From the IMG/VR virus record IMGVR_UViG_3300001450_000028, positions 1 to 64,000 of that record: DNA of 64,000 nt; one strand, given 5' to 3'. The DNA is from a virus. The notes below the pieces were generated by a model. That model searched no databases and was not told the origin of the DNA. It was given only the letters and a program-made list of their open reading frames with translations. The position numbers and the translations under genes were made by a program. Positions 8,101-19,100 of the stretch are shown in pieces; within the stretch, counting starts at the first letter, position 1; each line of letters starts with the position of its first letter.

Positions 8101-9942
8101 GTGGCAAGAAATATTAAAAAAGAAATCAATACACAAAAAGATGTTTCGTATACAAATAAAGACTTTGAAAGTCTTAGAACAGACCTCAAAAGATTTGCTA
8201 CAACTCACTTTGGTGATTTAGTTAAAGATACTAGTGACGCTTCCCTAGCAGGTCTGCTTATTGACTTAGCAGCGTATGTAGGTGATGTCAATTCTTACTA
8301 CATAGATCACCAATTTAATGAAAGCTCGCTTGAAACTGCTGTAGAACAAAAAAATCTAGAAAGAAAAATAAGAGAAGCTGGTGTAGAAATATCTGGAAAG
8401 TCTCCTGCAATAGGTTTTGTTGATATAACTGTAACAATACCTGCTTCACTATCTGGCGGCGAATATTCTCCAAATAAAGACTATCTTCCAAAAATAAAAA
8501 AAGAAACAATTTTTGGATCAAGCTCAGGTGTGGATTTTTATCTCCTAGAAGATGTTGATTTTGCAGAAGAAGACTCAGCAGGTAATCTTATTGCATCTTT
8601 TGAAATAAGCAGAGTTTCTAACGGAATTCCTCTAGAATTCTTGTTAAAAAAACAAGGAGTAGTTACTAGTTCAAAACTATCCCAAGAAACATTCAATATA
8701 TCTTCAACGTTTCAACCTTTTAGATTAATAACAGTCAAGCAAAACAATGTAAATGAAATAGTAAGAGTTGTAGACTCTGACGGTGATGACTATTATGAGG
8801 TGGAATCACTTACGCAAAGTACTGTATTTAAAAGATCAGTAAACTCTAGAAAAGACAAAGAGTACGCGCCAGAAAGAATACAGCTTATTCATGCCCCAAA
8901 AAGATTTATAAAGATCAGGAATGGCTCAGGAAACGTATCCCTTCAGTTCGGCTCAGGAAACGAGCTAAATTTTGACGAAGACATCATACCAGACCCATCT
9001 GATCATGCTATTAAGCTTTTTGGAGATAGAAAAACATTAAACAAGATCACGATCGATCCAAATTCTTTCTTAGGTACACAAACTTTAGGAATTAGTCCTA
9101 GAGCTACAACACTGACCGTGACTGTACGATCAGGAGGAGGACTTAATCACAATGTGTCAGCTAGACAAATTACTTCTGTAAAGACACTAATTACTGACTT
9201 TGGGGTAAATACTCCTACATCTATTGCTTCAAAGATAAGAGCCTCTACTATTGTTATTAATCCTAGCCCTTGCTTGGGTGGAGAAGATGAACCTAGCCTA
9301 GAGTCACTAAGACAGATAGCATTATTAAATAGAAACTCACAAAACAGAATTGTAACAAGAGAAGATTTAATTGCTAGAGTCTACTCAATGCCTGCAAAAT
9401 TTGGTAGAGTTTTTAGAGCTTCTGTTAGAGATAATCCTAATAATCCTCAAGCAGCACAACTCTACATAATGTCAAGGGACAGAAATAGTAAATTAATAAT
9501 TTCTCCTGATACACTTAAAGAAAGTCTTTCTTCTTATTTATCACAGTTTAGATTAGTATCAGATGCAATTGACATACTAGACGCATCAATAGTAAATATA
9601 GGTCTTAACTTCACAGTAACTATTGATCCAGAAGCAATCGCCTCTGTTGTTATAGCAGCAATTAATTCAAAAATATCTAGCTATCTTTCAATTGGTAACT
9701 ACCAGATAGATCAGCCAATAAAAATAGGAGAAATTGAAAACTTAATAATGAATACCCCAGATGTAGATGCAATAATGAGTCTGTCTTTTACAAACAAAAC
9801 AGGAACAGAAGGCGGAAGAATATACTCTAATTACTTTTACGATCCTCAAAGACACATAGATAGAGGATACTTATTCCCACCAAGAGGCGGAATATTTGAA
9901 ATGAAATACCCTAATTTTGATATAATAGGCAGGATTTCTTAA
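8101..9942 (+). CDS. Baseplate wedge protein, gp6-like (baseplate J family)
   Basis: A 613-residue gp6/gpJ-type wedge protein. The N terminus matches the gp6 pattern: a YTNKDFESLRTDLKRFA segment, SLAGLLIDLAAYVGDVNSYY, and a helix reading LETAVEQKNLERKI. A later region (IVTREDLIARVYSMPAKFGRVFRA) is the conserved baseplate-J core that forms the hexagonal wedge ring. The start is GTG at 8101 after a GGAGG site. It lies directly after gp25, the usual order for contractile systems. The length is close to T4 gp6 (about 660 residues). Its stop overlaps the next start. Confidence 0.9.
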   Translation: MARNIKKEINTQKDVSYTNKDFESLRTDLKRFATTHFGDLVKDTSDASLAGLLIDLAAYVGDVNSYYIDHQFNESSLETAVEQKNLERKIREAGVEISGKSPAIGFVDITVTIPASLSGGEYSPNKDYLPKIKKETIFGSSSGVDFYLLEDVDFAEEDSAGNLIASFEISRVSNGIPLEFLLKKQGVVTSSKLSQETFNISSTFQPFRLITVKQNNVNEIVRVVDSDGDDYYEVESLTQSTVFKRSVNSRKDKEYAPERIQLIHAPKRFIKIRNGSGNVSLQFGSGNELNFDEDIIPDPSDHAIKLFGDRKTLNKITIDPNSFLGTQTLGISPRATTLTVTVRSGGGLNHNVSARQITSVKTLITDFGVNTPTSIASKIRASTIVINPSPCLGGEDEPSLESLRQIALLNRNSQNRIVTREDLIARVYSMPAKFGRVFRASVRDNPNNPQAAQLYIMSRDRNSKLIISPDTLKESLSSYLSQFRLVSDAIDILDASIVNIGLNFTVTIDPEAIASVVIAAINSKISSYLSIGNYQIDQPIKIGEIENLIMNTPDVDAIMSLSFTNKTGTEGGRIYSNYFYDPQRHIDRGYLFPPRGGIFEMKYPNFDIIGRIS

Positions 9943-11465
9943 TGTATAGAATTTTATCAGCTTCAAAAGACGGCTATATTACCAATAAGATTGTAAACAA
10001 ATCATTCAGGGCAACAGACGCAAATGTAGGTCAAGCAGGTACACTTGATTTATTTAAACTTTACAACGAAAACACTTTGACAGGTAGTAAAAATCAAACA
10101 GAGCTTACACGACTCCTGCTTAAGTTTGACTTAAACAAAGTTTCTAAAATGCAATCTGAAGGTAAAATAGATATAAATAGCAATTCTTTTAAGTGTTTTT
10201 TAAAATTGCACGACGTATACGGCGGGCAAACAACACCAGAAAATTACGACGCAATATTGTTTCCTCTTTCTCAAAGTTTTGATGAGGGTGCAGGGTTTGA
10301 TATTACAAGCTTTAGAGACTTAGGCGCAGCAAACTATGTAACAGCTTCATTTTTAGGTGGCACCGCAGTTCCATGGAACAGCGCTGGCGCGATGGCTTCT
10401 GGCTCGCTTGGTAGTGCTAACATAGACGTAATAGTTAGTGGAACTTTGTCAGGTCCCTCTGGTACAAGTTCATACTCGTTATCTCCTACGCAAAAGTTCA
10501 TATCTGGCGAAGAAGATTTGTTAATTGACATAACAAGAATCGTATCTGGTACAGTTACAAATCAAATACCTGACCATGGTTTTCTTGTCGCATTCTCAGG
10601 TAGTTATGAAAAGAATAAAAAAAGCTACTTTGTTAAGCGCTTTGCTTCTAGAAACGCATCAAACACAGCAGTCAGACCAAAATTAATTATAAAATATGAT
10701 GATAGCTTACACGACAGTCACGAAGACTTTACGTTTGATTTGACATCTTCACTTTACTTAAATAATTTTCAGCAAGGTATAGCAAAAAACATAGTATCGG
10801 GTTTAGGTGCAACTGAATTAGTTGGTGAAAATGCATTAATTCTTAAAATAGAGTCAGGAAGTTTTAAAAAGACATTTAATGTCTCGCAAGCGCAACGAGG
10901 TATAAACAGACTTAAAGGTGTATATTCTGCATCCTTTGCAATCAGTAGTTTTGAAACTGCACTAAGGAGTCATATACTGTCTTCTGGTAGTATTACTTTT
11001 AACGAGATATGGTCTTCTTCTAATGAATCAATAACATTTCTTTCATCTTCAATAGAAATAAAGAACAATCAAAGAACAGCTTTTGATAACTTTCATCAAA
11101 ATTTATTAGTGACAGTAACAAACTTAAGGGATTCTTACAAGGTAGGCGACGTAATAAAAATAAGAGTTTTTTCAGAAGACAGAGACAGATCAATAGTATT
11201 TAAAAAACTACCTCGAGAAAAAAATAGTCAGATATATCATGAAATGTACTACAGGGTAAGAGACTTTCAAACTGATGATATTATAGTTGACTTTGACAAA
11301 ACAGACAAATCAACTAGACTGTCAACGGATTCAAATGGAATGTATTTTGAATTTTATGTAGACTCACTACCTAGAGGTAGAACATATGTTTTTGACTTTC
11401 TTATTAGAAAAGCTGGGTTTGATACAATAATAACAGATGCAGCATCAAAGTTTAGAGTTGAATAA
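9942..11465 (+). CDS. Baseplate/tail structural protein with DNRLRE-like beta domain
   Basis: A 507-residue protein. The N-terminal 100 residues have the layout of a DNRLRE-type beta sandwich: a short DANVGQAG strand, LLLKFDLNKVS, then an FKCFLKLHDV strand. Such domains stack in fibres and surface proteins. The rest is Ser/Thr/Gly-rich beta sequence without a recognisable enzyme motif. It starts one base inside the gp6 stop and ends one base inside the next start, so it is translationally coupled to wedge genes and is probably part of the wedge or a fibre adaptor. No T4 counterpart is recognised. Confidence 0.55.
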   Translation: MYRILSASKDGYITNKIVNKSFRATDANVGQAGTLDLFKLYNENTLTGSKNQTELTRLLLKFDLNKVSKMQSEGKIDINSNSFKCFLKLHDVYGGQTTPENYDAILFPLSQSFDEGAGFDITSFRDLGAANYVTASFLGGTAVPWNSAGAMASGSLGSANIDVIVSGTLSGPSGTSSYSLSPTQKFISGEEDLLIDITRIVSGTVTNQIPDHGFLVAFSGSYEKNKKSYFVKRFASRNASNTAVRPKLIIKYDDSLHDSHEDFTFDLTSSLYLNNFQQGIAKNIVSGLGATELVGENALILKIESGSFKKTFNVSQAQRGINRLKGVYSASFAISSFETALRSHILSSGSITFNEIWSSSNESITFLSSSIEIKNNQRTAFDNFHQNLLVTVTNLRDSYKVGDVIKIRVFSEDRDRSIVFKKLPREKNSQIYHEMYYRVRDFQTDDIIVDFDKTDKSTRLSTDSNGMYFEFYVDSLPRGRTYVFDFLIRKAGFDTIITDAASKFRVE

Positions 11466-14400
11466 TGTCGAAAAAAGCACTTTTAGATAGAAATATTCCG
11501 GGCAAAATTTTTAAGCCAAAATTTCGCCGCGGCGATCCATCTGTTTCTTACTTAAAAAAACCTGACAATATCGACTACACACTGTCAGACTTTTCTGACT
11601 CTAACATTGAAAGTTCTTCTTCTTTTAGATACGGCAATCAAAAAGAACTAGTTTCTACACAGCAAGTAAGAACAGATTATTCAAATTTTGTAAATCATAC
11701 ATTCTTTCACTCTGCAGTTGCAAATGTCAACGAAGCTTTTGATAAAATTGTAAACTTTTACCCGATGAATGGGACAAATAAAGAAATTGAAAAATTTGAA
11801 GATGAATTAACAGGGTTTGAAAAATATGTACTTGATAGCTTTCCTAAGAATGTAGGGTATCTTGTATTTTCTGGTACCCAGAAAGGTGAATCATCATCAA
11901 ACGGTACAAGTATATCTGTAAATGATAGAGAAGGTTCAACTTACACCACTATATCAAATAACAAATCAGCAAAAGCTGTGCTTGATCCTAAGACTAATCC
12001 ACTCACTATTAGTTTTTTTTGTAAAGCACCTAAAAAACAAAATGACAACCAGATACTTTTTCAAAAAAAATCAAGCCTAGCAAATAATTTTACAATAGCA
12101 TTGTCTTCATCTGCTTCTACTACAAAAACTAATGTTGTTTTTGGAATAACATCAGGTTCGCTTTATTCTTACGTGACCGGGTCGCTTAATAAAGGAAGTT
12201 TTTCAAATATTTCAGCAATTTATGACCCACAAGGAGATGAAAAAACTAAGCTAATCATAGATGATACTGTGTATTCTTCAAGCATGAGTACAGTTTTTAA
12301 TTCTTTAGACTTCTCATCAGAAAATCTAACCATTGGGACAGGCACTCAAGCAAGATTAAATAATTTAATATTTGATCAACAAGAGACTTTCTCTGGATCA
12401 ATAGACGAAATAAGATACTTTCATGATGCAAAAAATCTTACCCAGATTAAAAAAACAAAATACAAATCAGTCCAAGCATCAGACTCGCTTAAACTCTATT
12501 TTAAATTTAACGAGCCCAGCGGTAGTTATTCTGCTAAAAAAGTTGTATTAGATAGTTCAACAAGCAATTTACATTCCACAATTACAAATTATTTAGAAAA
12601 TTATACAAGAGTAACTGGTTCTGATAACCCAGTACTGAATGAACTTTCTGAGCGAAATCCAGTTCTTTTTCCTGACTATGTTCGAGTTTCTACACTTAAT
12701 AAAAATCTTTTAACGTCAGGTTCGCTCTATGATGATGCAAATCCTAATCTAATTACAAAGTTAGTGCCTCCTCATTACTTTTTAGAAGCAAATAATTTTG
12801 AAGACTTTAAAGATATATTGGGTAATTTAGGAAAATCATTTGAATCCGGATCAGATAATTTTCCTGGAAAAGAAATTAGTGAAATACAAAGTGCAGCTTT
12901 GTTAGTTAAGTTTTTATTGACCTGGGCCAAATTTTTTGATGAAATAAAAATATTGTCAGATGCGATAACAAGCGTTCAGCACACACATTATGATGATTTT
13001 GAAACAACACCTGACGTATTCTTAAAAAGAAAAGCACAAGAACTTAACCTGACATTACCTAACATGTTTGGGTCTGCTGAATTATCTCAAATTATTTCTG
13101 GTATAAATTTGACTGAAAATTATTCAAATGCAGCACTTACACTGAACCAGATACAGAATTCAATTTGGCGAAGAATACTTTCTGATTCTGTTAATATGAA
13201 AATGACAAAAGGTACAATAGACTCTTTAAAGTCAGTCTTTAGATCAGCAGGGATAGAACCTGATAATATTTTAACATTTAGAGAGTATGGTGGTGCTCAA
13301 CTTAAGTCACTAGAAGGATCAAGAGTTCATAAAGTAGATGTCTTAGGCATGCTAAACTTTTCAGGTTCGTTAAATCAAACAATTACAACAGTTGATAACG
13401 CTGGTTATAGTACAAATAAAATACCTAAGATGAAGTCTGGTTTTCTTTCTGGCTCTAGAATTCAAGCAGGTGTTCCAGAAATCAGCGGTCAATTTGTTCA
13501 AAAAACGCCTACAAAAATTCATGGAATAAGCAATAACTTAAATGACGGCCTCCTAACAAGCGGTTCTTTTACTTACGAAGGCTTATACAGATACACAAAG
13601 CCTACAAGCGAACCCCAAAGCTTAATTAGGATTCACACAACCGGTTCAACAGCGCCTTCAAACAAAGAGAGTATAATTGCAAATCTAGTAACAACAGATA
13701 AGAATAAAATAGAATTATTTATCAAAGATTCACCTACAGGATCAAAAGTAAAAAGATTATTTTTAACAGGTGTTAACATATTTGACGAAGAACCATGGCA
13801 CATATCTTTTGGTAGAAAAGCGCCTCACGACATAGGAAAGACAAGCAGGTCTGATTATTTTTTAAGAGCTGCAAAGCAAGAAAATGGAGAAATACTGGCA
13901 CAATATCATACTTCTTCAAATTACGCTGATATTGGTGACAGTATTTTTGTAAGTTCATCATTTGAACATAACGCATCTGGTTCTTTTTTAGTAGTGGGAA
14001 GTCAAAATTTTCAAAATGGAAGCGCTGGAAAATTTTTAAATGATAGTACAGGCGGCGTAGATACACTCGCACACAGCTCAAGCTTTTCAGGTCTTATTAC
14101 AAATAGCTTGTTTTGGTCAAAATTTATTACAAAGAAAGAATGGATTGAACATGTTAGAAACCATGCGTCTGTTGGTGTAATAGATCCTAAAATAAATTAT
14201 AACTTTGAAGTAAATGCATCTGGATCTTTCGAAAGATTAATCATTCAGACAAGCGGTAAGCAAGCCACAACTGCTTCTAACAGCGCAGGTAATGTTAGAT
14301 TGTTTGATTTTAGTCAAAATAATCTTCATTTCGAAGGCAGTAATTTTGAAAATTCAAAAGCAGTAGTTAAACCTACAAGAGTTGAATTTGAAATGCTATC

Positions 14401-14962
14401 TTCTCTATTCGATACAAACATAGCAAAAACAAAAGTAAGAGTTAGAAGTTTTCAAGATGCCGAAATGGTAGAAAATTCTAATTTTTCACAAATAGCTCCT
14501 GTCTACGAGACAATTCCTAGTGAAGAAGTTGTTGACGACAATAGATTTTCAATAGATATGAGCGTTTTTGGAGGTCTTAATGAAAACATACTCACAACTT
14601 TTGCAAACTTTTCTGCAATTGATGATGCTCTTGGCCGGCCAAATGCAATGTTTTCTGATCGATATGTTGACTTAGAAGATTTAAGAAAAATTTATTTTAA
14701 CAACGTATTAGAAAAGATTGACTTAGGAAAATTTAGATCAATATTTAAGTGGATTGACAATTCTTTTACCGATCTTGTGTTTTCGATGATACCTAGATCA
14801 ACTAATTTTATGGGAATAAATTTTATTTATGAGTCCCATGTACTTGAAAGAAATAAAATGAAGTACTTATATGACGAAATATACTTAAAGTCACTTCCAA
14901 GAGATCCAAGTAGAGGCAACTTGCTTTTAAGCCAGTTTGTCGGAAAACTTAAAAAACACTAA
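11465..14962 (+). CDS. Very long tail/baseplate protein with two LamG-like domains
   Basis: A 1165-residue structural protein. A first concanavalin/LamG-type jelly roll spans about residues 175-325 (PLTISFFCKAP ... IIDDTVY ... GSIDEIRYFHDA). A second lies at about 690-895 (FTYEGLYRY ... WHISFGRK ... GLITNSLFWSKFITKKEW). Between them is a helical region (about 450-620) that may anchor the protein to the baseplate. LamG folds bind glycans or serve as trimming domains in fibres, so receptor recognition is plausible. Its position after gp6 suggests a gp7/gp8-like or fibre-base role. Domain calls are from strand pattern, not a profile search. Confidence 0.6.
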   Translation: MSKKALLDRNIPGKIFKPKFRRGDPSVSYLKKPDNIDYTLSDFSDSNIESSSSFRYGNQKELVSTQQVRTDYSNFVNHTFFHSAVANVNEAFDKIVNFYPMNGTNKEIEKFEDELTGFEKYVLDSFPKNVGYLVFSGTQKGESSSNGTSISVNDREGSTYTTISNNKSAKAVLDPKTNPLTISFFCKAPKKQNDNQILFQKKSSLANNFTIALSSSASTTKTNVVFGITSGSLYSYVTGSLNKGSFSNISAIYDPQGDEKTKLIIDDTVYSSSMSTVFNSLDFSSENLTIGTGTQARLNNLIFDQQETFSGSIDEIRYFHDAKNLTQIKKTKYKSVQASDSLKLYFKFNEPSGSYSAKKVVLDSSTSNLHSTITNYLENYTRVTGSDNPVLNELSERNPVLFPDYVRVSTLNKNLLTSGSLYDDANPNLITKLVPPHYFLEANNFEDFKDILGNLGKSFESGSDNFPGKEISEIQSAALLVKFLLTWAKFFDEIKILSDAITSVQHTHYDDFETTPDVFLKRKAQELNLTLPNMFGSAELSQIISGINLTENYSNAALTLNQIQNSIWRRILSDSVNMKMTKGTIDSLKSVFRSAGIEPDNILTFREYGGAQLKSLEGSRVHKVDVLGMLNFSGSLNQTITTVDNAGYSTNKIPKMKSGFLSGSRIQAGVPEISGQFVQKTPTKIHGISNNLNDGLLTSGSFTYEGLYRYTKPTSEPQSLIRIHTTGSTAPSNKESIIANLVTTDKNKIELFIKDSPTGSKVKRLFLTGVNIFDEEPWHISFGRKAPHDIGKTSRSDYFLRAAKQENGEILAQYHTSSNYADIGDSIFVSSSFEHNASGSFLVVGSQNFQNGSAGKFLNDSTGGVDTLAHSSSFSGLITNSLFWSKFITKKEWIEHVRNHASVGVIDPKINYNFEVNASGSFERLIIQTSGKQATTASNSAGNVRLFDFSQNNLHFEGSNFENSKAVVKPTRVEFEMLSSLFDTNIAKTKVRVRSFQDAEMVENSNFSQIAPVYETIPSEEVVDDNRFSIDMSVFGGLNENILTTFANFSAIDDALGRPNAMFSDRYVDLEDLRKIYFNNVLEKIDLGKFRSIFKWIDNSFTDLVFSMIPRSTNFMGINFIYESHVLERNKMKYLYDEIYLKSLPRDPSRGNLLLSQFVGKLKKH

Positions 14963-14970
14963 GGTAAAAA

Positions 14971-16098
14971 ATGGCAGCAAGCAATACAAATCAAAACGCA
15001 GACCAACTAGTAGAATCGATTTTTACTGATTCACCAGGAGGATCATATCAGGTTGCATCTGTAAAATATAACTCAAGTACATCCACGCCTCTTTCTGGTT
15101 CTTATAATACACCAGCAGCTTCAAGAATAGGAGAAACTTCAAATAGAAAAGTTCAAATTAAAAAAACAGTAGAAGCGTCTGATGTTGGAACTGCTATATT
15201 AGATGTTGTTACAATGTTAGGAGAAGGAGAAACAATATTAGATTTTGATGCAACTCGTCAAGGATTTGATGTTAAGAATATTACACAATTTTCGAGAATG
15301 AATCTTCCTTTATTGTCTATTAACAGAGAAAAAATGGCTTTAAAAAGTGGTCAAATAAATCACATCTCAAGCTTTAATCTTTTTGGAATGCCAAAGTTAT
15401 TTAAAACGCTTGATGAAAAAAAGAAAACGCTAATACCTTTTGAAGACTTTCCCGGAAGATTAGACCCGGTAGCTTATGTAAATGCAGGCACTTATGTAAT
15501 GCAGTACATGATTTTAACAGATCTGACAAGGAACATTGATAAATTTGTCAACCCAGATACACTAGATGGTGCAATTGAAGTTTTTGAAATAAGAGAAAGC
15601 TTTGCAAATACAAGCATATCTGATATAAAAATTAAAGGAATAAAAGGCAGTATGTCAAATGAAAATTTCTATGCTGTTGGACAAGGCGCTTCACCAATCG
15701 ACAATAAGTTTGAAATTAATCAATTAAGCAATTCTGTTTTTGAAGATGCCCAAGATGTAATGTATTCAGAATCAACTTTCGGACCAAGAGAAGGTTATAC
15801 AAATAAAGGTTCACTAGCGATGGAAAGTGCAGTACCTGATGAAAATAGAAGAATGGCACCTTTCACAGAAGATAAAAACAACAGAACAGTTAAATTTAAA
15901 GATCACTTAAGAAATTTTCTAGGTTCTTCTTTTTCAGGTACTTTAAAATCTGAAAGAATGGTTCCTGAAATGGGAACAAGATTTAGATCGTCAGGTCGAG
16001 GTTTTATTAATTCGCCTAATTATGTTATAATGCCCACGGGAAGCTTTATAAATCCTGGAACAGATTCTATAGCTTTTTCAGGTTTAAGAAGAGGGTAG
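14971..16098 (+). CDS. Unrecognised tail structural protein
   Basis: A 375-residue protein with Ser/Thr/Asn-rich N and C termini and a central segment (about residues 95-175) mixing helices with strands (FSRMNLPLLSINREKMA; AYVNAGTYVMQYMILTDL). No catalytic motif, signal peptide or membrane span is visible. It starts 8 bases after the preceding gene with an AAGG site and precedes a LamG protein, so it is very likely a virion component of the baseplate or fibre connection. I do not recognise the family. Confidence 0.5.
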   Translation: MAASNTNQNADQLVESIFTDSPGGSYQVASVKYNSSTSTPLSGSYNTPAASRIGETSNRKVQIKKTVEASDVGTAILDVVTMLGEGETILDFDATRQGFDVKNITQFSRMNLPLLSINREKMALKSGQINHISSFNLFGMPKLFKTLDEKKKTLIPFEDFPGRLDPVAYVNAGTYVMQYMILTDLTRNIDKFVNPDTLDGAIEVFEIRESFANTSISDIKIKGIKGSMSNENFYAVGQGASPIDNKFEINQLSNSVFEDAQDVMYSESTFGPREGYTNKGSLAMESAVPDENRRMAPFTEDKNNRTVKFKDHLRNFLGSSFSGTLKSERMVPEMGTRFRSSGRGFINSPNYVIMPTGSFINPGTDSIAFSGLRRG

Positions 16099-16109
16099 TT
16101 GGGAAAAAA

Positions 16110-19100
16110 ATGCCAAGAAAAATAAAACAAATTTCAACATATGATTTATCTAAACCACTAAAAGCAAATGAAGACACACAAAATGCTTCTGCTTATAATA
16201 AACAAGAAAATCTTTATGCATGGTATAGATTTGAAGACGACATATCATCTTCAGGTAATGTAGAAGATTCACAACTAAGATCTAATTTTAAATTGGTTCC
16301 TGCTTCAAGTCGTCCAACTTTTTCACTTGATTCACCTTCATCAATAGCCACAGTTAGCGGCTTTAGTAAAAGAAGCAGCGTTTTTAACACAGATGTTGTA
16401 AGGGTACAAGATAAAACTTTGTTTCCTTTGAGGACAGGAACAGCAGGGGCTGAAGCAGCATTTTCTCTTTCTATTTGGTTTAACCTTGACGAAATTGGTT
16501 CACGTTCTCAATATCTCGTGTCAAAATACGGTATCGTAGATGCAAAAAAAGCATATGCTTTAGAAATAACAACAGCTGGAGAAATAGCTTTTACAATTTA
16601 CAATGGTGCTGCTTTTCGCCAAGTCAGAACTAACGATTCGATTGGGACAAATAGGTGGTATCATGTTGTTGTAACATTTTCTGGAACAGTAGCAACACAG
16701 CAGATACAGTTGTATGTAGACGGTGCAAGAGTGCCTTACTCAAAAACAACAGAATCTATCGGCGGAGGCGCTTTTACAGTTATTGCAGAAACAGATTCAC
16801 TTTTTGCGATAGGCAATGACGAATCAGATCCAAACTCAGGTAACAATGTAGACACAAGAGGCAAAATTTCAGAAGTTGCTTTGTGGACTACTTTGCTAGA
16901 TCAATCAGATATAAAAACACTTTATAACTTTAAAGACGCTATTTTGTATAGAACAGCTTCTGGTTTTGTTAATTTGCCACCAAGAGTTCTACTAAGACAG
17001 CGAGATAATGCAACCGGTTCATACCCGACAGTAATGAGAATGGGAGATAAAGGCAGAACAGGTGCATACAATAGAACCTTTGAAGACAACTATACGATCA
17101 ATTTTGGTAAAAAAATTAAAGACGTTTTTGAGATTAAAAATAGAGTTGGAGGAGTACTTGGGTTTTCAAGAGACATAGACTCAAGTAAATGGACCCACTC
17201 AAAAGGCATGGAAATCAGGCAAGAGTTGGTTACCGGAGACACCGGCGCAACAATACGCAAAACCGCATTAGTATTTTCAGGAGGTGGTCTAGCTGGAAAA
17301 CGTCGAATACAAACAAAAAATAAAATAAAAAACCCAAGAATTAAAATTGATCTAACAATAGGGCCTTATCAAGAAGATAGAACAGTATTAAAGTTTGGCT
17401 TAGGGCTGTCAGACGGAACAGCAACAGATGATTTAAAGATACAGGCAAGTACTAATGGAAGTGATTGGGTTGACATAAAAACAATACAAAATAATATATC
17501 AACATTGCTTCAATCTGCTTTTACTAGAGGTTTTAGGTCTGCTGATCTTGTCAAGCGAAGAAGCATCCAGGTAGACTTGTATCCAACTGATTTTCCTTTT
17601 GGAAATAATGCTTTCTATCTTAGAATAATACAAGAGTCAGTTTCTTCTAATGACGTTGTTGTGTGGGCAATGAGCAGTATTGAAATTGATTATCACGACG
17701 AAGAAAATATTTCATACCCTCTAATGGTTGACGTAGATTCTTTTGTAGGTAAAAAGATAGTTTCTTCATCAGTTACAGCACCACATCTCAACCCTACACT
17801 AAAAGGTCCAGGTAGATCAATATCAGGAATTAGTGATGTTCATTTATCTTTTACACCCGGTGAAAAATTACTACCTTTTATCGACAATAGTCACTTTTTT
17901 GATGATACAAGTATTTTCTTCAACCAAGGTACTTCACCAGATGTGATTCCAGGTTTTTCTTCTCCTGTTTCAAACAAAACAATTATTGAAGTGGATTTAA
18001 GCCCAAGTGAGCAAACAACATTCGGTCTTGATACAAGAGCAACACATGAAAGCACAGGTAACGGTTCCAACCGAGGCCCACGCCTAGAAACAGATGCAAC
18101 CAAAAAACAGCAATTGATGGTTTACTGGAATAAAGATTTAAGGCGCTGGGAAAAAATAGCGCAAGGAGTTAGTGGAAATGTAGTTGCAAAGCAGGATGAA
18201 GGGTTTACACCTTTAAGAAACATGATTCACAGTGGTGCACTAGGATTTTCTGGTATCGGAATGTGCAGTACTGGGTCAGATGTAACTTTAGCAAATCAAT
18301 TACCTGTTAATCAAGATGCACTCCTCTCATATGCAAGACCTACTTCTACATTTGGCTTTCCATTTGAAGGAAAATACGAAGCTACTGCAAGTCAGTTTAT
18401 TAAAGCAAGAGATATCGGAATAACAAAACCTTTTCTGCTAGAAAAGTGTTCAATAAGTTTTGATTCAAAGTTTGAGTTTGCTTCAAATCAATTCGATTCA
18501 GGCTCACGAGCATATTCGATGGCAGCAGCCAACTATTCATCAGGAGCTCCGTCTTCAAGAACGCTTGCAGATAATCAAAAGGTCTATATACCTACATTTT
18601 TTATGTTGCGCCAGTCAAAAGAAACTTTAGATGTGGAATATGAATATGAAATTGAAGATAAAGGAGTTAGGTCTTCTCAAAAACGAATAGTTTCAATACC
18701 TGACAGTGCTGTTCACTTATCCACAGCTCCAGGGCCTGATGATATTGTATCTGTGGAAAAATCAAGGGAACTAATAACATACGGTCAAATGACTCTGTTT
18801 GTCAGCGGCGTTGCAAATACTGCAGGGTCAGGTGATGGTAGAGGCAGTATAAATGCACAAGTTGACATAGATACAATAATAAATAACGGTCTAGGTAGAG
18901 ACACAATTGTTGATATACTTTCAGTAACAGGGCAGACAAACTTTAATATTGGCTCAAGTGGTCAATTAGCGGCAATTACGAGTTCTTTTAATATTAACTT
19001 TCCTTGTAGACTGTCTCCAAAAATTAATAACACATGCCCGACTATTCTTGTTATTTCAAACTCAGGAGGTACTGACACAGTGGGCGCGCTAATTCTTGGG